Assembly (NCBI GenBank): GCA_003993805.1
Contig: RSEF01000006.1
Coordinates: 25,657,200 to 25,721,199 of the forward strand
Direction: 5' to 3'
From: Himantopus leucocephalus
Taxonomy: Eukaryota > Chordata > Aves > Charadriiformes > Recurvirostridae
DNA length: 64,000 nt
A model generated the notes under the pieces. That model had not been told where the DNA came from. It saw only the letters and a program-made list of their open reading frames with translations, and did not search any database. Shown piece after piece: positions 20,271-31,411 of the stretch (position 1 is the stretch's first letter; every line of letters starts with the position of its first letter). The position numbers and the translations under genes are program-made.

Positions 20271-23200
20271 GCAGAAAATGAAAACATTTTTTCCTGCTGA
20301 TTTTGCTGCTTGCAAAAGTTCAGTTTTTCTTTCCTCCTGCTCTTCTTTGGGTCTGAGGGACCTGGGTTGTTTCTGCTTTCCTAAACCTGGCTTCGTTCTT
20401 CTCCACATCCCCATTTCTGCAGTATTCTGGTCACCAGTCCTCTTGGCTGGAGGGTACGGGTGTTACCATGGCTGTGCCCTCCCCAGAACAATCTGCCCTG
20501 CGCAGAAAGGGGAGTTGGCTGGTCAGCGTCTGTGAACCTGTTTGCAAATGCAGGAGGTGGGTGCTCCTCCCAGGACTGAACGGGATGCCCCACCTCTGCA
20601 GTGCTGGCACAGACAGAAAAGTGGGATGCCAGAGCTTCCCCCCTCCCTCCATGTCTGCATCACCCCAGCAGCATCTAACACAAGTGCCTCACAGGTCTGT
20701 CAGCCCCCTGATCTGTACCTGCTTCTGCTTCACTCAGAAATGCCTTTTCTCTGTTTTATTCTGCAGAGGGAAGGGAGGAGGAAGGCAGAGGAAGGAGGGA
20801 TAAAGCTCTTGGTGCTCTGGGATGTTGTATCGGTGCTGCCAAGGTCTGTTATGGGCTCCCCTCCACCCTGCAAATGTCCTCGTTTCAGCCAGACTTACAA
20901 GATGACAGTTGTAGCTCCTTGGTTTTCATAGCCCTGTGCCCTTGGGGCTTGCTAAAATGTCCTTCAGACCCTGGTGACATCCAGAGGCACATGGTGCTTT
21001 TCCTGGCTTTAGGGCTAGAGAAAAACAGGCAGAGAAAGAAGAGAAGGCTTCAGGGACAGGGGCGCAGAGGACGTACCCTGCTTTGCAGGCGGGTCCTGCT
21101 GAGAGCATCCAAGCCCTGGGTGCCTCTGCTCTCTCAGGAAGACCTCCCTGCCCAGCAGAGCTTGGAGATTCAGGCTTTTCCCCGAGATTTCTTGTTTTTC
21201 ACCTGCTTTCGATGAGCATTTTTGAAGGGCTTGAGTGCATTTTGCTCTCAGTGGCAGCGGTTCCTGAGTGACAGAGGCTGAACGATTTTCTTGCAGCCAC
21301 CTTTTGTGGTTATAATCCCAGCCCCGTGATAAATTTGGGATGTGCAGGAACTGGGAATACAAGAAGGATGTGTAAATTCTGCCAGTGACTTTCCTGGCTC
21401 AAGGGCAGCCACTATCCCCTGAGGGCCCATGTTTCCCACAGGTACCAGTCTGCCTGCAGACATGGACTGTGCAGAACCCTTCCTGCCCATCAGGAGGACA
21501 GGTACCTGCAGCCCCAGGGGCTCAGGGTGCAATGGAGCTGCCACTCCTCTGAAGATCACGCGAATCCTGCTGGGAAGGGCAGAGCAAGGACTACCTGCGC
21601 CAGCGATGTGCATCCGTTTAGCAGCAGAGACTGGGGCTGGGATTTGGCCATGTGCCTTGACCTGAAGCTAAGGTGTCTAAGGGCACGTTTCCCATGCATG
21701 GTGCAGGGAGGACTGAGCTAGCCAGCTGCTGGGCTGGCTGGTCCGTACAGCATCGATTGCTGACAATTTAGCCATGCCACTTTACCTTGGTTTGTTAACT
21801 CAATAGCAGCACCATGTGATCTGGACTCAAGTGGATCTGAATGACCTGCATTGCCCTTCCCACTCATTCCACACCAGGAGCGGTCCAGGCAGAGCCAGCT
21901 CAGGTCTCTGGTGGATGTGTCCTGGACGTTGGTGCTGGGGTACTCAGTTCAGCTCACCGCTGTCAGCTCTGCAGACCTGGGGGCTTTCCCGTGCAGAGAT
22001 CCTGTGCACATTTGCCAGCACAAAGCCAACCAGACAGACTCCTCCCCAGCTTGCCAAAACTGAGATAAACACTAGTGAGATGTGATAGCTGTGGTTGGAC
22101 CAGGCTTAGCTCCTACAGCACGAACCTATAAGAAATGGATTGTGTTGTTGGTGCTGTCCTGCACCTATATTCCCAGTTCACAAGGCAGCTTTGACGCTGG
22201 CCAAAAGATGGGGGAATACTGGGACAAGTGGCCATAAAACAGCTTGTTGCAGTATTGACTACCTGCAAGGCATTCGGTCCCTCTGGTCCAGGCACCACCT
22301 GTGCTGTTGACATGGGTATCAAGATATATCTGTCTGGGCACCAGCGCGGCTGCACTGGTGGCTGTGAGACACATCACCAAGGCAAGCTGTACATAGGTGG
22401 GTGGCACGCGGGAGATACTTTTCCCCAAGGTCAGTACAGTGCGTCAGTACAGAGGTAGGAAGTCATTTGACCATTAGTCAGTGCTGGGGTTTCTGACGTC
22501 TCCCCCCACACCGGCCCTGGGGCTTAGTTGATAATGCCAAGTTCACCCTGAGATGTCACCACAGGTGTGAGCACAAAGCACGTGGGCAATACCTGGTCAG
22601 TCTTAGCTGTGCCTGCTGTGGAGAGGTTAATTGCATGATGTCATCAAACGGGAAGAGATTTGGTTGCATGAATATAGATGAGGCTTATTGTATTGCTAGT
22701 GAAGAGCTCAGGCTGGCTTCCCTGTTCACCTGGCGAGTGGCTTTTTGAAGGGCAGTTGACATCAAAGCCTGCATGAATCAACCTTGTAAAAAGCAGAGAG
22801 CTTTTTGATCTCTGGGAAAACTCTGCCTTTCATTAAACATGAATGAGGGGTCTGAGCTTGCTTGGTGTACAGCACTGGCAGTGCTCATTGAGGCCAACAA
22901 TAAAGCAGTGGGATTCAAAACAGCCCACAGAAGCCAATGCCTGGGTCTTTCTTTCTGTGTTGCCTTGTTAGGGAGGACCTTGTTTTGGTGAGATGTCAGC
23001 AGAAAGCTCACACCAACTGATTCACAAGAGAAGGCAGAGTGAATGATTCCTCCCACAATCCTGCCTGCTCATGCTTTGGAAACCAGCTCCTGGGAGAGAT
23101 GGTACATGCCCAAGTCCCTCCCAGCGTGGGGTCCTGCACCTGGATGCCAAGACAGACACCAAGCCAGGGAAGTCAGGCAGGCTCTAAATGTCCCAGTCAA

Positions 23201-23454
23201 TGTAGGATATAGACAGGAGGGACAGGAAAATGGTCACAATTCCCATCAGGAGAGTTTGTGAAGAGATAGGGGAAGTTGTCTTTGCTGTCAGCCCTGCTGT
23301 TTCATTGGCAGGTGAGGATCCCTAAGCACGTCAGAGACGTCTGTAGGTCAGACATCAGACCAGCCCTGAGAGGCAAAGAGCTGCTGAAGATTGTGAATGA
23401 CCCTCTCTGCTCCCACTCTCACAGGAGGATGCCCACTCCGAGCAGAGCTGGTGC

Positions 23455-23720
23455 AAAAGGACCTCTGGAGATTGTCTGGTGTCCCCCCCCCCCGTTCAAA
23501 GCATGCTTGTGGACGCATCTAATTGGGCTGTAAATATCAGTGCCACAGTCTCTCTGGCCAGCTCGTTCCATCACCCTCAAAGTAAATAAGTCTTTTCTTC
23601 TGTTTAAGTGGAATTTCCTGCATTTGGAGTTTGTGTCTGTTGACTCTTGTCCCGTCATGGGGTGCCAGATACCATTTACCACTATGGAGAAGAGTTCTTC
23701 TCTGGCTTCAAAGGGGAACA
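23455..23720 (-). mobile_element. Diverged CR1 LINE fragment, antisense
   Basis: The plus strand shows the reversed CR1 3' signature: ggacctctggagattgtctg gtg at the start, then ggccagctcgttccatcacc, aagtggaatttcctgcattt ggagtttgtgtctgttgact cttgtcccgtca, and atggagaagagttcttctct. It is more diverged than the copy at 6.7 kb. A run of 11 C (about 23483-23493) interrupts it. Confidence 0.6.
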
Positions 23721-24033
23721 CAGCACAGGACTTGGGGAGGCTGGAAGGGATGAACACCCACAGCCCCATCCAACTGGAGCTACCCTGTGATGACTGACCC
23801 TCCCAGCAGCGTGTGAGCCTTTGTAGACCTGCAAAAGGTCTACAGCAGCGCCCTTAAATCCTCGGGTTTTCTCTCTCCTGACACAGATAACAAAGCTCTT
23901 CCTTTTCCCCCTTTTTTGCATTCTGTATTTTGTGGCCACTCTGGGATGACTTAAAACCTGAGAACATGCAAAGCAGCATGCAAAGGGGAGCTGCAGATCT
24001 CTGCTCTGAGCTGGTTAGGAAAATAGCCAATTT

Positions 24034-24061
24034 GACTAGTGTGGAGTGACTAGTGTGGAGT
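24034..24061. repeat. Tandem duplication of a 14-bp unit
   Basis: gactagtgtggagt occurs twice, directly adjacent (24034-24047 and 24048-24061). It looks like a recent local slippage event. Confidence 0.85.
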
Positions 24062-25693
24062 GGTGAGTCCGAACTGAGTCTCAGCCTGAGATTTGTGATG
24101 TGTCCGATAAAAGTAATCCAGAGATGAAATCCAAAGTGCAATGTTGGTTTCAAAGGTGAACTCAGAAGCTCCCTGGACCTAAACACCTCCTGATGGGAAG
24201 ACCATCAGGGTATTATTCCCAACCGGCATGGGCCACAACTGGCTTTGTGCCCTCTCTGAGCACATGCAGGGGAGCTCAGGGATGCAGCCAGAGCTGATTT
24301 TTTTATGCAAATAAGAAAAGCTCTGCAGCCCATCCCTCCGCACCCCACAGCTCCCACCGGGCCTCGGCTGGCACAGGGGTGCAGATGCCCATGGGCGGGC
24401 CATGGAGTTATTTGGCCTCCCTGTCTTTTGCCAAGCATCTCCTCCCTCCCTGTACACACAAACATCCTGGGAAGGAGGTAAGCCACCTCCCAGCAGCTCG
24501 ACAAGTTATTTTGGGGAATTAATATGTGTTTTCAATTCAACCCCTCATTTTGGATTTAGCCACAGGGTGGTGGCAGGTTTCTTTGCCCCTTTCCCACCCT
24601 CTTCTTTCCTCCATGAGGCCCTGCTTGCCCCATCTATCCATGCATGGCCAAGGAGAGGTTTATTCTTCGCCCCTGCTCCTCACAACTCCACCTTGCACCC
24701 TTCGCTCCCAGGGACAAAGTGGGCATCAGTGTGAGCATCAGCCGGGAGGAACAGATGTGTCTGTACTGGGTTAGTTTGCAGCAAAGAGTTTAATGCATCC
24801 AAGCAGCAATGCTGGACAGAAATATCAGTCAAACTGGCACCATGGTTGGCACCATCTACAAGAGGGGCTGGAAAAAGGCAGGTAAGAAAGTAATTAGCAT
24901 TAGAGGCTCAGAGATAAGGCTACATTCAAACAATTTTGAAACAAAGGATGGAAACGTCCAACTCGGTGATGCAGGGATGATCCTCTGGACAGACCAGTCT
25001 GTACTACAGTCTATCAGGGGAGTGTTTAAAATCTATGTTCAGACTTCTCAGGCAGAGCCAGTGTGTCCTTTCTGTGGCCCAGTGCCAGTGCTTAGAGCAG
25101 CCACCTGTGTCCCAGCACAGCCCCGTGGCTCTGGATATTTTAAGCAAAGCCTCCATCTCCTTTTCCTTCTGCAAATCCAACCCAGCCCAGGGACACTTAT
25201 CCAGACATATCTTCTATTAAATTGATGAATTTCAGTTTGTTGCCCTATTTGGTTTTGAAAATGCATGGAAGTATAGACGGGTTGTTAGAGGGAGGCTGAA
25301 CGGTTTGGCAGCTGGACTGGGGGCAGCCAGAGCTCTCAGCAGATGGGAAGACGTAGGAGGTGGTTGTGCCTTTTTGAGTAAACATGTTGGTGTGGTACTA
25401 AAAGAGTTGCCAATTAAATCATTTCAGTGTCAGCACTGCTAACTCTCTGAACCAGGTTTCACTGAAACAGGCAGGAGCTCCTCACACCTCTGTGAAGCTG
25501 CCGCTCCCGTTGGTTTGCATACGCAGCCAGATGTTGCTGCCTTGGTTAAATCCTTCCTCAAGCCAGCAGGGTTTTATCACAGCTGTAAGGAGCTGCAAAA
25601 TCTTTAATATGATGAAAGTGCTACGGAGAGCCCTTGGTTGAGAAATGTCATTAACAGTGACTGAGTCTGGGATGTTTGGATCTTCAGAGCTAG

Positions 25694-25699
25694 TTTATT
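25694..25699 (-). terminator. Candidate CALHM3 poly(A) signal
   Basis: TTTATT on plus is AATAAA on minus, about 150 bases after the CALHM3 stop. It would give a short 3' UTR. The downstream element is not distinctive. Confidence 0.35.
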
Positions 25700-25849
25700 T
25701 TGGAGGTTTTGCTAGGCACGCCCTGGAGCGGAGCTTTGGGGTTGGGGTTTTGGAGGAGGATGTGAGCATCACTGTCATCTACCCGCTGGTCCTTGCTTTG
25801 TGCAGAGGTATGGCAGTGCGCCTTCAGTGCCTGCAGGACAAAGACCCCA

Positions 25850-26311
25850 TTACACGTCGGTGTGCTGGGGGAATTTGGACCAGGTACTGGGACTGTCTGC
25901 CCAGGGCAGAGGGGATCTCTCTCGCCCTGGGGGATGCCGCTGGGTCACCTGGCTGACATCCAGGGGAGGTTTCTTGTAGTACCACATTTTCAGAAGTTTA
26001 TTCACCTGGTCCTGATCTGTGATGCCCCGGAGAAGATCTTCCTCTCCTTCAGTGCCCTCTCCCTTCCTAGGCAAGCTGAAGCTGTGCAGTTTGATCTCTT
26101 GCCGCATACTTTCGAAGAAGTGGAGGATGCATTTGTGAGCAAAGAGCCGGCTGTGCTCACAGCAGGTTTCCTCAAAAATCTTTCGCTCGATGTCAATGTA
26201 GTTGCTCCAGTGACGTGCCTGCAGGAGGGTGGCCTGGTTGAAGCAAGGTCTGAGCCAGCGGGCGAGAAAAGCTGCTATGATAAGGATCAACAAAATGCTC
26301 CAGCCGAGTGC
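25850..26311 (-). CDS. CALHM3: CALHM3 coding exon 3
   Basis: Acceptor atcacccag ends at 26312 on the minus strand. The exon opens with membrane helix 4 (ALGWSILLILIIAAFLARWL), continues with RPCFNQATLLQARHWSNYID, GITDQDQVNKLLKMWYYKKP and the QHTDV end; TAG at 25852-25850. Confidence 0.95.
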   Translation of the reverse strand, partial: ALGWSILLILIIAAFLARWLRPCFNQATLLQARHWSNYIDIERKIFEETCCEHSRLFAHKCILHFFESMRQEIKLHSFSLPRKGEGTEGEEDLLRGITDQDQVNKLLKMWYYKKPPLDVSQVTQRHPPGRERSPLPWADSPSTWSKFPQHTDV

Positions 26312-28715
26312 CTGGGTGATAAGAAATAAACAGTGGAACAGGAGAAAGACAGGCACAAGGACAGGCACGAGCTGTTTGCCTGTGTCACTGAGACAGGGAA
26401 TTTGCTTGGCTGGAGGGGAGATGTGGCATATCTGGACTCCCGTCCTTTATCTGTCCCTGAAGCCCAGCACCCCCAAACTGCACTCAGAGGGTTGCTGTAA
26501 TCTCCTCCCAGTGAATATAGGACATTTATCTGTGCAATCAGTAGGATAACTGTTTGCAAAGTTAGCCTGGAGCAGCCAGGCATTTGCTTTGAGCACAGGA
26601 GTGCCCCAGGAGAAGGGGACTTCAGTGCTCTCCTTTAGTGCTCACTTATCTCCAGTGAGATCTTCATCTGCTACCTACACTGGCTCCAGGGCCCAGAAGT
26701 CCCTGCAACAGGGTGAAAACAGCCCAGACTATGTGCAGCTCCCTTTGGTAAGAAGGAAGAGCTTGTTTTCAATGCCCTCCAACCGGTCCTCGTCCCTGAC
26801 CTGGTACTCCTGTACCAAGAGCAGGGGCTGGCCAGGGCTCCACTCCCCATCGTGTCCTGCTCTATTATTCCTGAGTGAGCTGCTTTTGTCTGTCTCAGCT
26901 TGAACTCTCCTTAAAACCTCCGAGGTTAGCAGTCAGAAAGCTCTCCCAGCACTGGACAGGGCCTTAGGAGACACCTACATTCCTTGCAACCTGGTTTTTA
27001 TTATCTGAGTTTAGAAGTTGCTGGTTCTTCTAGAAACAAAGTTCTGTTCACTAAACCATCCTTTATTTCCTTCCTTTTCCCAACCTGAGTGACTCTGGAG
27101 ATTATCACTGGGGGTGCAACTTTTGGGGGCACAAAGAAGCAAAGAACAGTCTTGCTCACAGCCTGACCGCGGTGAAGCTATGACAAATCAAGGAAAAGCA
27201 GGACCAGATGATGTGTGCCTGGGCACCTTGCCGACATGGGTGGCTCTGCCGGCAGTGACCTACCTGGGACCAGCAGCGCAGATACCTGGACACTGCCTTG
27301 CGGGATGTATTGTTCCTCATGAACTCATCATCCTTGCAGGGCACCTTGGCCAGCAGCTGCTGCACCTGCACCGGGCTGGTGTTGGCAAACCCCACAAATT
27401 TCTCGGGATCCACGGAGCTGCTGAAAGCGCAGATCAGGCATTTGCCATCCAGGAGGGTGACTACAATCCAGACGACAGGGGCAACCATGGCTCGCTGCAT
27501 GATGGAGGAACACATGTACCTGCAGCAGGAGAGAAGTGAGTGGGAAAATGCTGGGAGCTTTCTCCTCATCCAGAGCCTTGAAGGATGCAGGCTGCCCTAT
27601 GCCAAGCAGCCCTCCCAGAGCCAGGGAGCTGACTCCCAGGACTGTTCCCAGCCTTGCTCCAGCTAATGCCTCTTCTGCTCTGGGAAGTTGGTGCTGCCTC
27701 CCAGAGAAATCTGTGCCAGTGCGCAGCAGCGCTCAGCATGCTGCCTGCATTCAATGCAGTGCACAGTCTCGTTATGTGCTTGCATCGACAGTATATTTAT
27801 GTCTCCCATGCACAAATCCTTGTTAGCTCTCCCTTGTCTTCTTCATTCACTCTTTCTTTTCTCATCAGTTCAGTTTCTACCTGGAAAACCACTTTTCTCT
27901 GTGGCCTTTCTTGCCCCACTCTGTGCCAACCTGCGCGCTGGATAGAACTTTGTATGTAACAGATTGAATGTGATTCTCCTCTCCCTTCTGCCAATGTAAG
28001 TCAGTAAAAACACAACTGAAGGGAGGGAAACCACAGTGCTATCGATAAAGAATGACCGTGATGGAAATGTCACTCTTTCTGCACATTTAAGTGAAATGCC
28101 TTATCTTTTTGCATGTATAAGCCCCAGGAGAAGCCCTGTGTGTGCACGACAGGGCAGGCAGCAACGCAGTTTCCCAGGGTGGCAGCATGAATCCAGCCGT
28201 TTGTGTCAAGGCATTCCTGCCCTCCTTTGCTGGGATGGGATAAGGCTCTGCCTTCGTTTCTGCTGCTGTAAATGCATTTGCCATGCCTCTGCCTCTCCAG
28301 GCTCATGGGGAAAGGTCTCAGGAGCTGAGCTGAGAAGAAAATTAGTTACCAGGAGGATCAAAGCTATGGAAGCAAGACAGCTAAGCGGGAGGTGAAAGGA
28401 GGGATGCCACTCCTGATGCAAACCCCACCTGATGACAGCCAGGTCCTTCTTTCTGTGCCCCTGCGGTCGCCGCCACTCCTCCAGCATCACCAGGGACTGT
28501 CTGTTGAGGATGAGGCCGCAGAGGAAGAGGGCGATGGGGGGTACAAACATGATCCCCAAGCCGTATGCCATGTTGTACCGGGGCAGACAGGGGCAGCTGA
28601 AGTCCAAGCTGGTATACACCTTTACGCTAGCCAGGGCTAACAGCCCACAGATCCCATTCATTACAGACTCTGAGTTGGACTGGAAGTACTGGAAGATCAT
28701 CCGGAAACGGTCCAT
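25850..28715 (-). CDS. CALHM3: CALHM3, calcium homeostasis modulator 3
   Basis: Channel subunit that, in mammals, forms a fast heteromeric ATP-release channel with CALHM1 in sweet, bitter and umami taste cells. Coding exons on the minus strand are 28715-28429, 27519-27264 and 26311-25850, giving 181 plus 153 codons and TAG (334 aa; human about 344). The start MDRFRMIFQYFQSNSESVMN matches human CALHM3 closely. Extracellular cysteines are at 41 and 43 (CPC), 126 and 157; the sequon N142-T-S lies in the second extracellular loop. The residue triplet aligned to CALHM1 NNN is N71-R-Q. The C-terminus is QHTDV, identical to human as I recall it and class I PDZ-ligand-like. Unlike its two neighbours it has an extra intron, after residue 95 within the arginine codon of AVIR|YM. 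Confidence 0.97.
26312..27263 (-). other. CALHM3 intron 2
   Basis: About 0.95 kb, phase 0, at the intron position shared with CALHM1 and CALHM2. No other feature is seen. Confidence 0.9.
27264..27519 (-). CDS. CALHM3: CALHM3 coding exon 2
   Basis: Acceptor cctgctgcag lies above 27519 on the minus strand; donor at 27263-27262 (cag|gtaggt). It encodes YMCSSIMQRAMVAPVVWIVV (membrane helix 3), LLDGKCLICAFSSSVDPEKF and the second extracellular loop, ending VSRYLRCWSQ. Confidence 0.95.
27520..28428 (-). other. CALHM3 intron 1
   Basis: About 0.9 kb, GT-AG, splitting an arginine codon in phase 2. CALHM1 and CALHM2 have no intron here. No other feature is seen inside. Confidence 0.9.
28429..28715 (-). 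CDS. CALHM3: CALHM3 coding exon 1
   Basis: ATG at 28715-28713; donor at 28428-28427 (atcag|gtgggg). It encodes the N-terminal helix, membrane helices 1 and 2 and WRRPQGHRKKDLAVI, plus two bases of an arginine codon. An in-frame ATG 30 codons upstream (28805) is not conserved in the family and is rejected as start. Confidence 0.95.
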
Positions 28716-29923
28716 TGTGTTCTTTTTGCCAGGGGTGCAACTCCTGGGAAATCCTTGGGCTGGCTGGCACAGCCTGCCTCCCTTCGCCCCCCCTTCTGCT
28801 GCCACGGGGCAGGGGACGCAGCTCAGCCCGCAGTCGGTTGGGGCAGGAGGACGGAGGTGGAAGAGATCTGCTGTGGCAGGGGGAAAACTCTGTGCAGGGG
28901 CTTCCCCACTGGCACACAGCTTTCACAGGTCGGTCTCTCACCCAGTGCTTATCTTCCAGGGCAGTTGGTAGCTTTTCTAGGTGAGCAGATGGATACAGCC
29001 TCCAGCAGCTGTTTTTTCCACCCCGTTTTTCATTCTCAGGGCTGCCCCACGTGCCAGCCAGAGACAGCCTCCAGTAGTGCTGGGTCCCTCCCACCCGGAG
29101 ATGCTAACTCTCAATGGAGACCTGTCAGTGGATGCCTGTGAGCTGCTCTTTCCACTGATTGAGGGCTGTTGGGCGATTCATGAGCCAGGAGGAACTAGAC
29201 AAGTCAAATGAGCTCATCTGTGTTACTGCTGCCATCCCGTTTCTTTTCGGTGAAGCAGGTCCCCCGCCCTGAGCGGGGCTGGGGCAGGCGGGGAGAACAC
29301 ACCTAGCTCTGAGCACACCACATCACTGCGAACTCAGATTTCCCTATGAAAATGGGCTGAAAAGACCAACCCTTCGGTCAGGAGACTGTGAGAATCAACA
29401 GCTTTCAAAGCCTGGAATGGCACTTCGCGGGAAAGGCTGCTCTCAGCTATACATCATACACATAATGTGACATTTGTACCATACCCACATCCATGTCCAA
29501 GGCCCTTGCACTGGGGCTTCTTCTTGCTCCCCATCATGGTATAGTGCATGGTGCAATCAGAGCAGCTGGCTCATTTGTCCCATGGGACTGGATTACCGTC
29601 TTCTGTCCATTTTAAATATCCCAGAGGCAATTCCTTTTTTCCTCTTGAAAGTTTATTTTATAGGTAAACACAGCTTATTGCCACACAAGGAAGCTCAGTT
29701 TTTTTCTGACATATTCAACACCATTTCCCTCTCCCCAGCTTTCATCTGAAAATATTTTCAGATTTCTTCTCAGCTTAGGTTTCCACAGGCATTCAGGAAA
29801 GGGGAAAAAAAAGCATGTTACATTTACTGATTTTGTTAAAAAAAGAGAGGAACCATCTCCACCGAAGTAGATTCACTGCCAGCACTGAGGTTTCTACGCA
29901 CGCCAGCTCCCGTTGCAGGGCTG

Positions 29924-29940
29924 GTTGCCTTGATGGCAAC
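29924..29940. promoter_or_regulatory. Inverted RFX half-sites upstream of CALHM3
   Basis: GTTGCC and GGCAAC are perfect 6-bp arms separated by 5 bases, about 1.2 kb upstream of the CALHM3 ATG. They resemble an X-box, but the spacer is longer than the usual 0-3 bases, so binding is doubtful. Confidence 0.25.
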
Positions 29941-31387
29941 ATGCCGAAAGGGAGCAGCGGGCAGGGGTACTTACAGTTGCTCACGGGCACATGCAGGGGG
30001 TGTGCGACACACGCTGACTCACAGACCCCCAGTGTCATCTCCTCTGATTGAAATAGCAACTCGCACGATTACTTTAATGAAATACAGTTGCACCAACCAT
30101 AATATTTGTGTTCTCCTTTACCTGCGAGTGGAAATGACTGTTAATGTTCATCCATCAGCAATAAAACCCCGTGGCTAATCAGCTGATGTTTCCAGTTTGC
30201 CGTTATAGGACATCAGGACCTCTCCATTTTGCTGTTGGAGGGCGTCAGGACCCCTGGCTGAACTCCACAGGTGATTTTTAGCCAGGGTGCAGCCTGTCTC
30301 TGTTCCCAACTGCTTTAATGCTCGTTGGGTTTCTCATTTGACGGCTTGCATTTATCCACTGACTCAGGTTCAGAAAGTGTTGTGCACTCACTGTCAAACA
30401 ATTACTTTGGAGAAATCATTTTGCCTTTCCAGCTCGCCTGGGCAAAAACATAGTAAAGGCTAAATAGTTTCTCACAGCCTGCGAAAATAAGATGTAAAAA
30501 GAGAAGGAAGCATCCTCTGGACAGCACAAGTTACAAGGGGATTTTACTTCTCCCAAATGCAGTCACCTGGCCTGGATGTTAGAGGGCTGTAAAGGATGCT
30601 TCAGGGTAATTACTGCACTCTGTTGTGATCTGGGATCTCACCAGTAACTCAGAGCTGAGACACAGAATTGTTGAATCATAGAAGAAAAGGAATATTCCTT
30701 AATATGTGGCAAAGACATTCGGAGCTTCCTGGGGAGAGAGAGAGAAAGGACCCTTGAGGTAAGTAAATTGCTTAATATGGGCAAATGTGCAAAATGATTC
30801 TCAAAACGAAGCACATTTGATTACTCATTTCTTAGGGTGAAACAAAGAGGAAACAAGGACTAAAATCATTTATGTCCTCTCCTCCAGCAAGGGGATTTGC
30901 CCCGTGTCCCTGGTGGTGTAGGCACCCTTCTGAGCCTGCTGTGAGGCTGCCTGCGGCTCTCCGGGGCTGTTGGATACAGGCACCATCCTCAGAGGAACAC
31001 CATCCTCCTTCCTCAGCACAGCTTTTGGATGTCCACATTGGACAACTTTTGCTTTTGACTCAATACTGCAGAACACGGGGAGAGAGAGCGGGACACCCTT
31101 CCCTGCTCCTTTACGGGAGTAAAATACCAGCCGTAGGCTTTTTGCCTGGGATGATGGAGAAGGTGGTGGGTACAGGTGCAGGAAACCCTCACCCTATAGG
31201 GGAGAGTCCTTTTGGTGCAGCACAGCCATCAGTCCCTCTTGCTTTGGGGACAAGGATGATTTCATCACAAAATTTGAGTCGGTTGTTTAAAATAGGACAA
31301 ATTCAGCAGAATGGTTTGGTCGGTTTTGTGCCTGAGCCTGCGATGCTGGAGCAGCACTGGCGCTGTGCGTGCAGCATGCATGCCTTC

Positions 31388-31411
31388 GGGGGGGGTGTGT
31401 GTGTGTGCGTA
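31388..31411. repeat. Short G-run plus (GT)n microsatellite
   Basis: A run of G is followed by about eight GT units and a degenerate end. Confidence 0.7.

Larger units (their letters stand above)
20132..25849. other. Intergenic region between CALHM1 and CALHM3
   Basis: No gene recognised. It contains a TATA-like box upstream of CALHM1, a CR1-like fragment (23455-23720), a small tandem duplication (24034-24061), and a minus-strand ORF (22428-22165) with a signal-peptide-like segment that I cannot assign. The probable short CALHM3 3' UTR reaches down to about 25.69 kb. Confidence 0.6.

Noticed and set aside
28716..28805. In-frame upstream extension of CALHM3 (30 codons)
   Set aside because: CALHM1 and CALHM3 begin M-D-K/R-F-R-M; the extension is not homologous.
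30665..30690. CR1-like end (gaattgttgaatcatagaa)
   Set aside because: A few matching bases only; the following sequence is not CR1.
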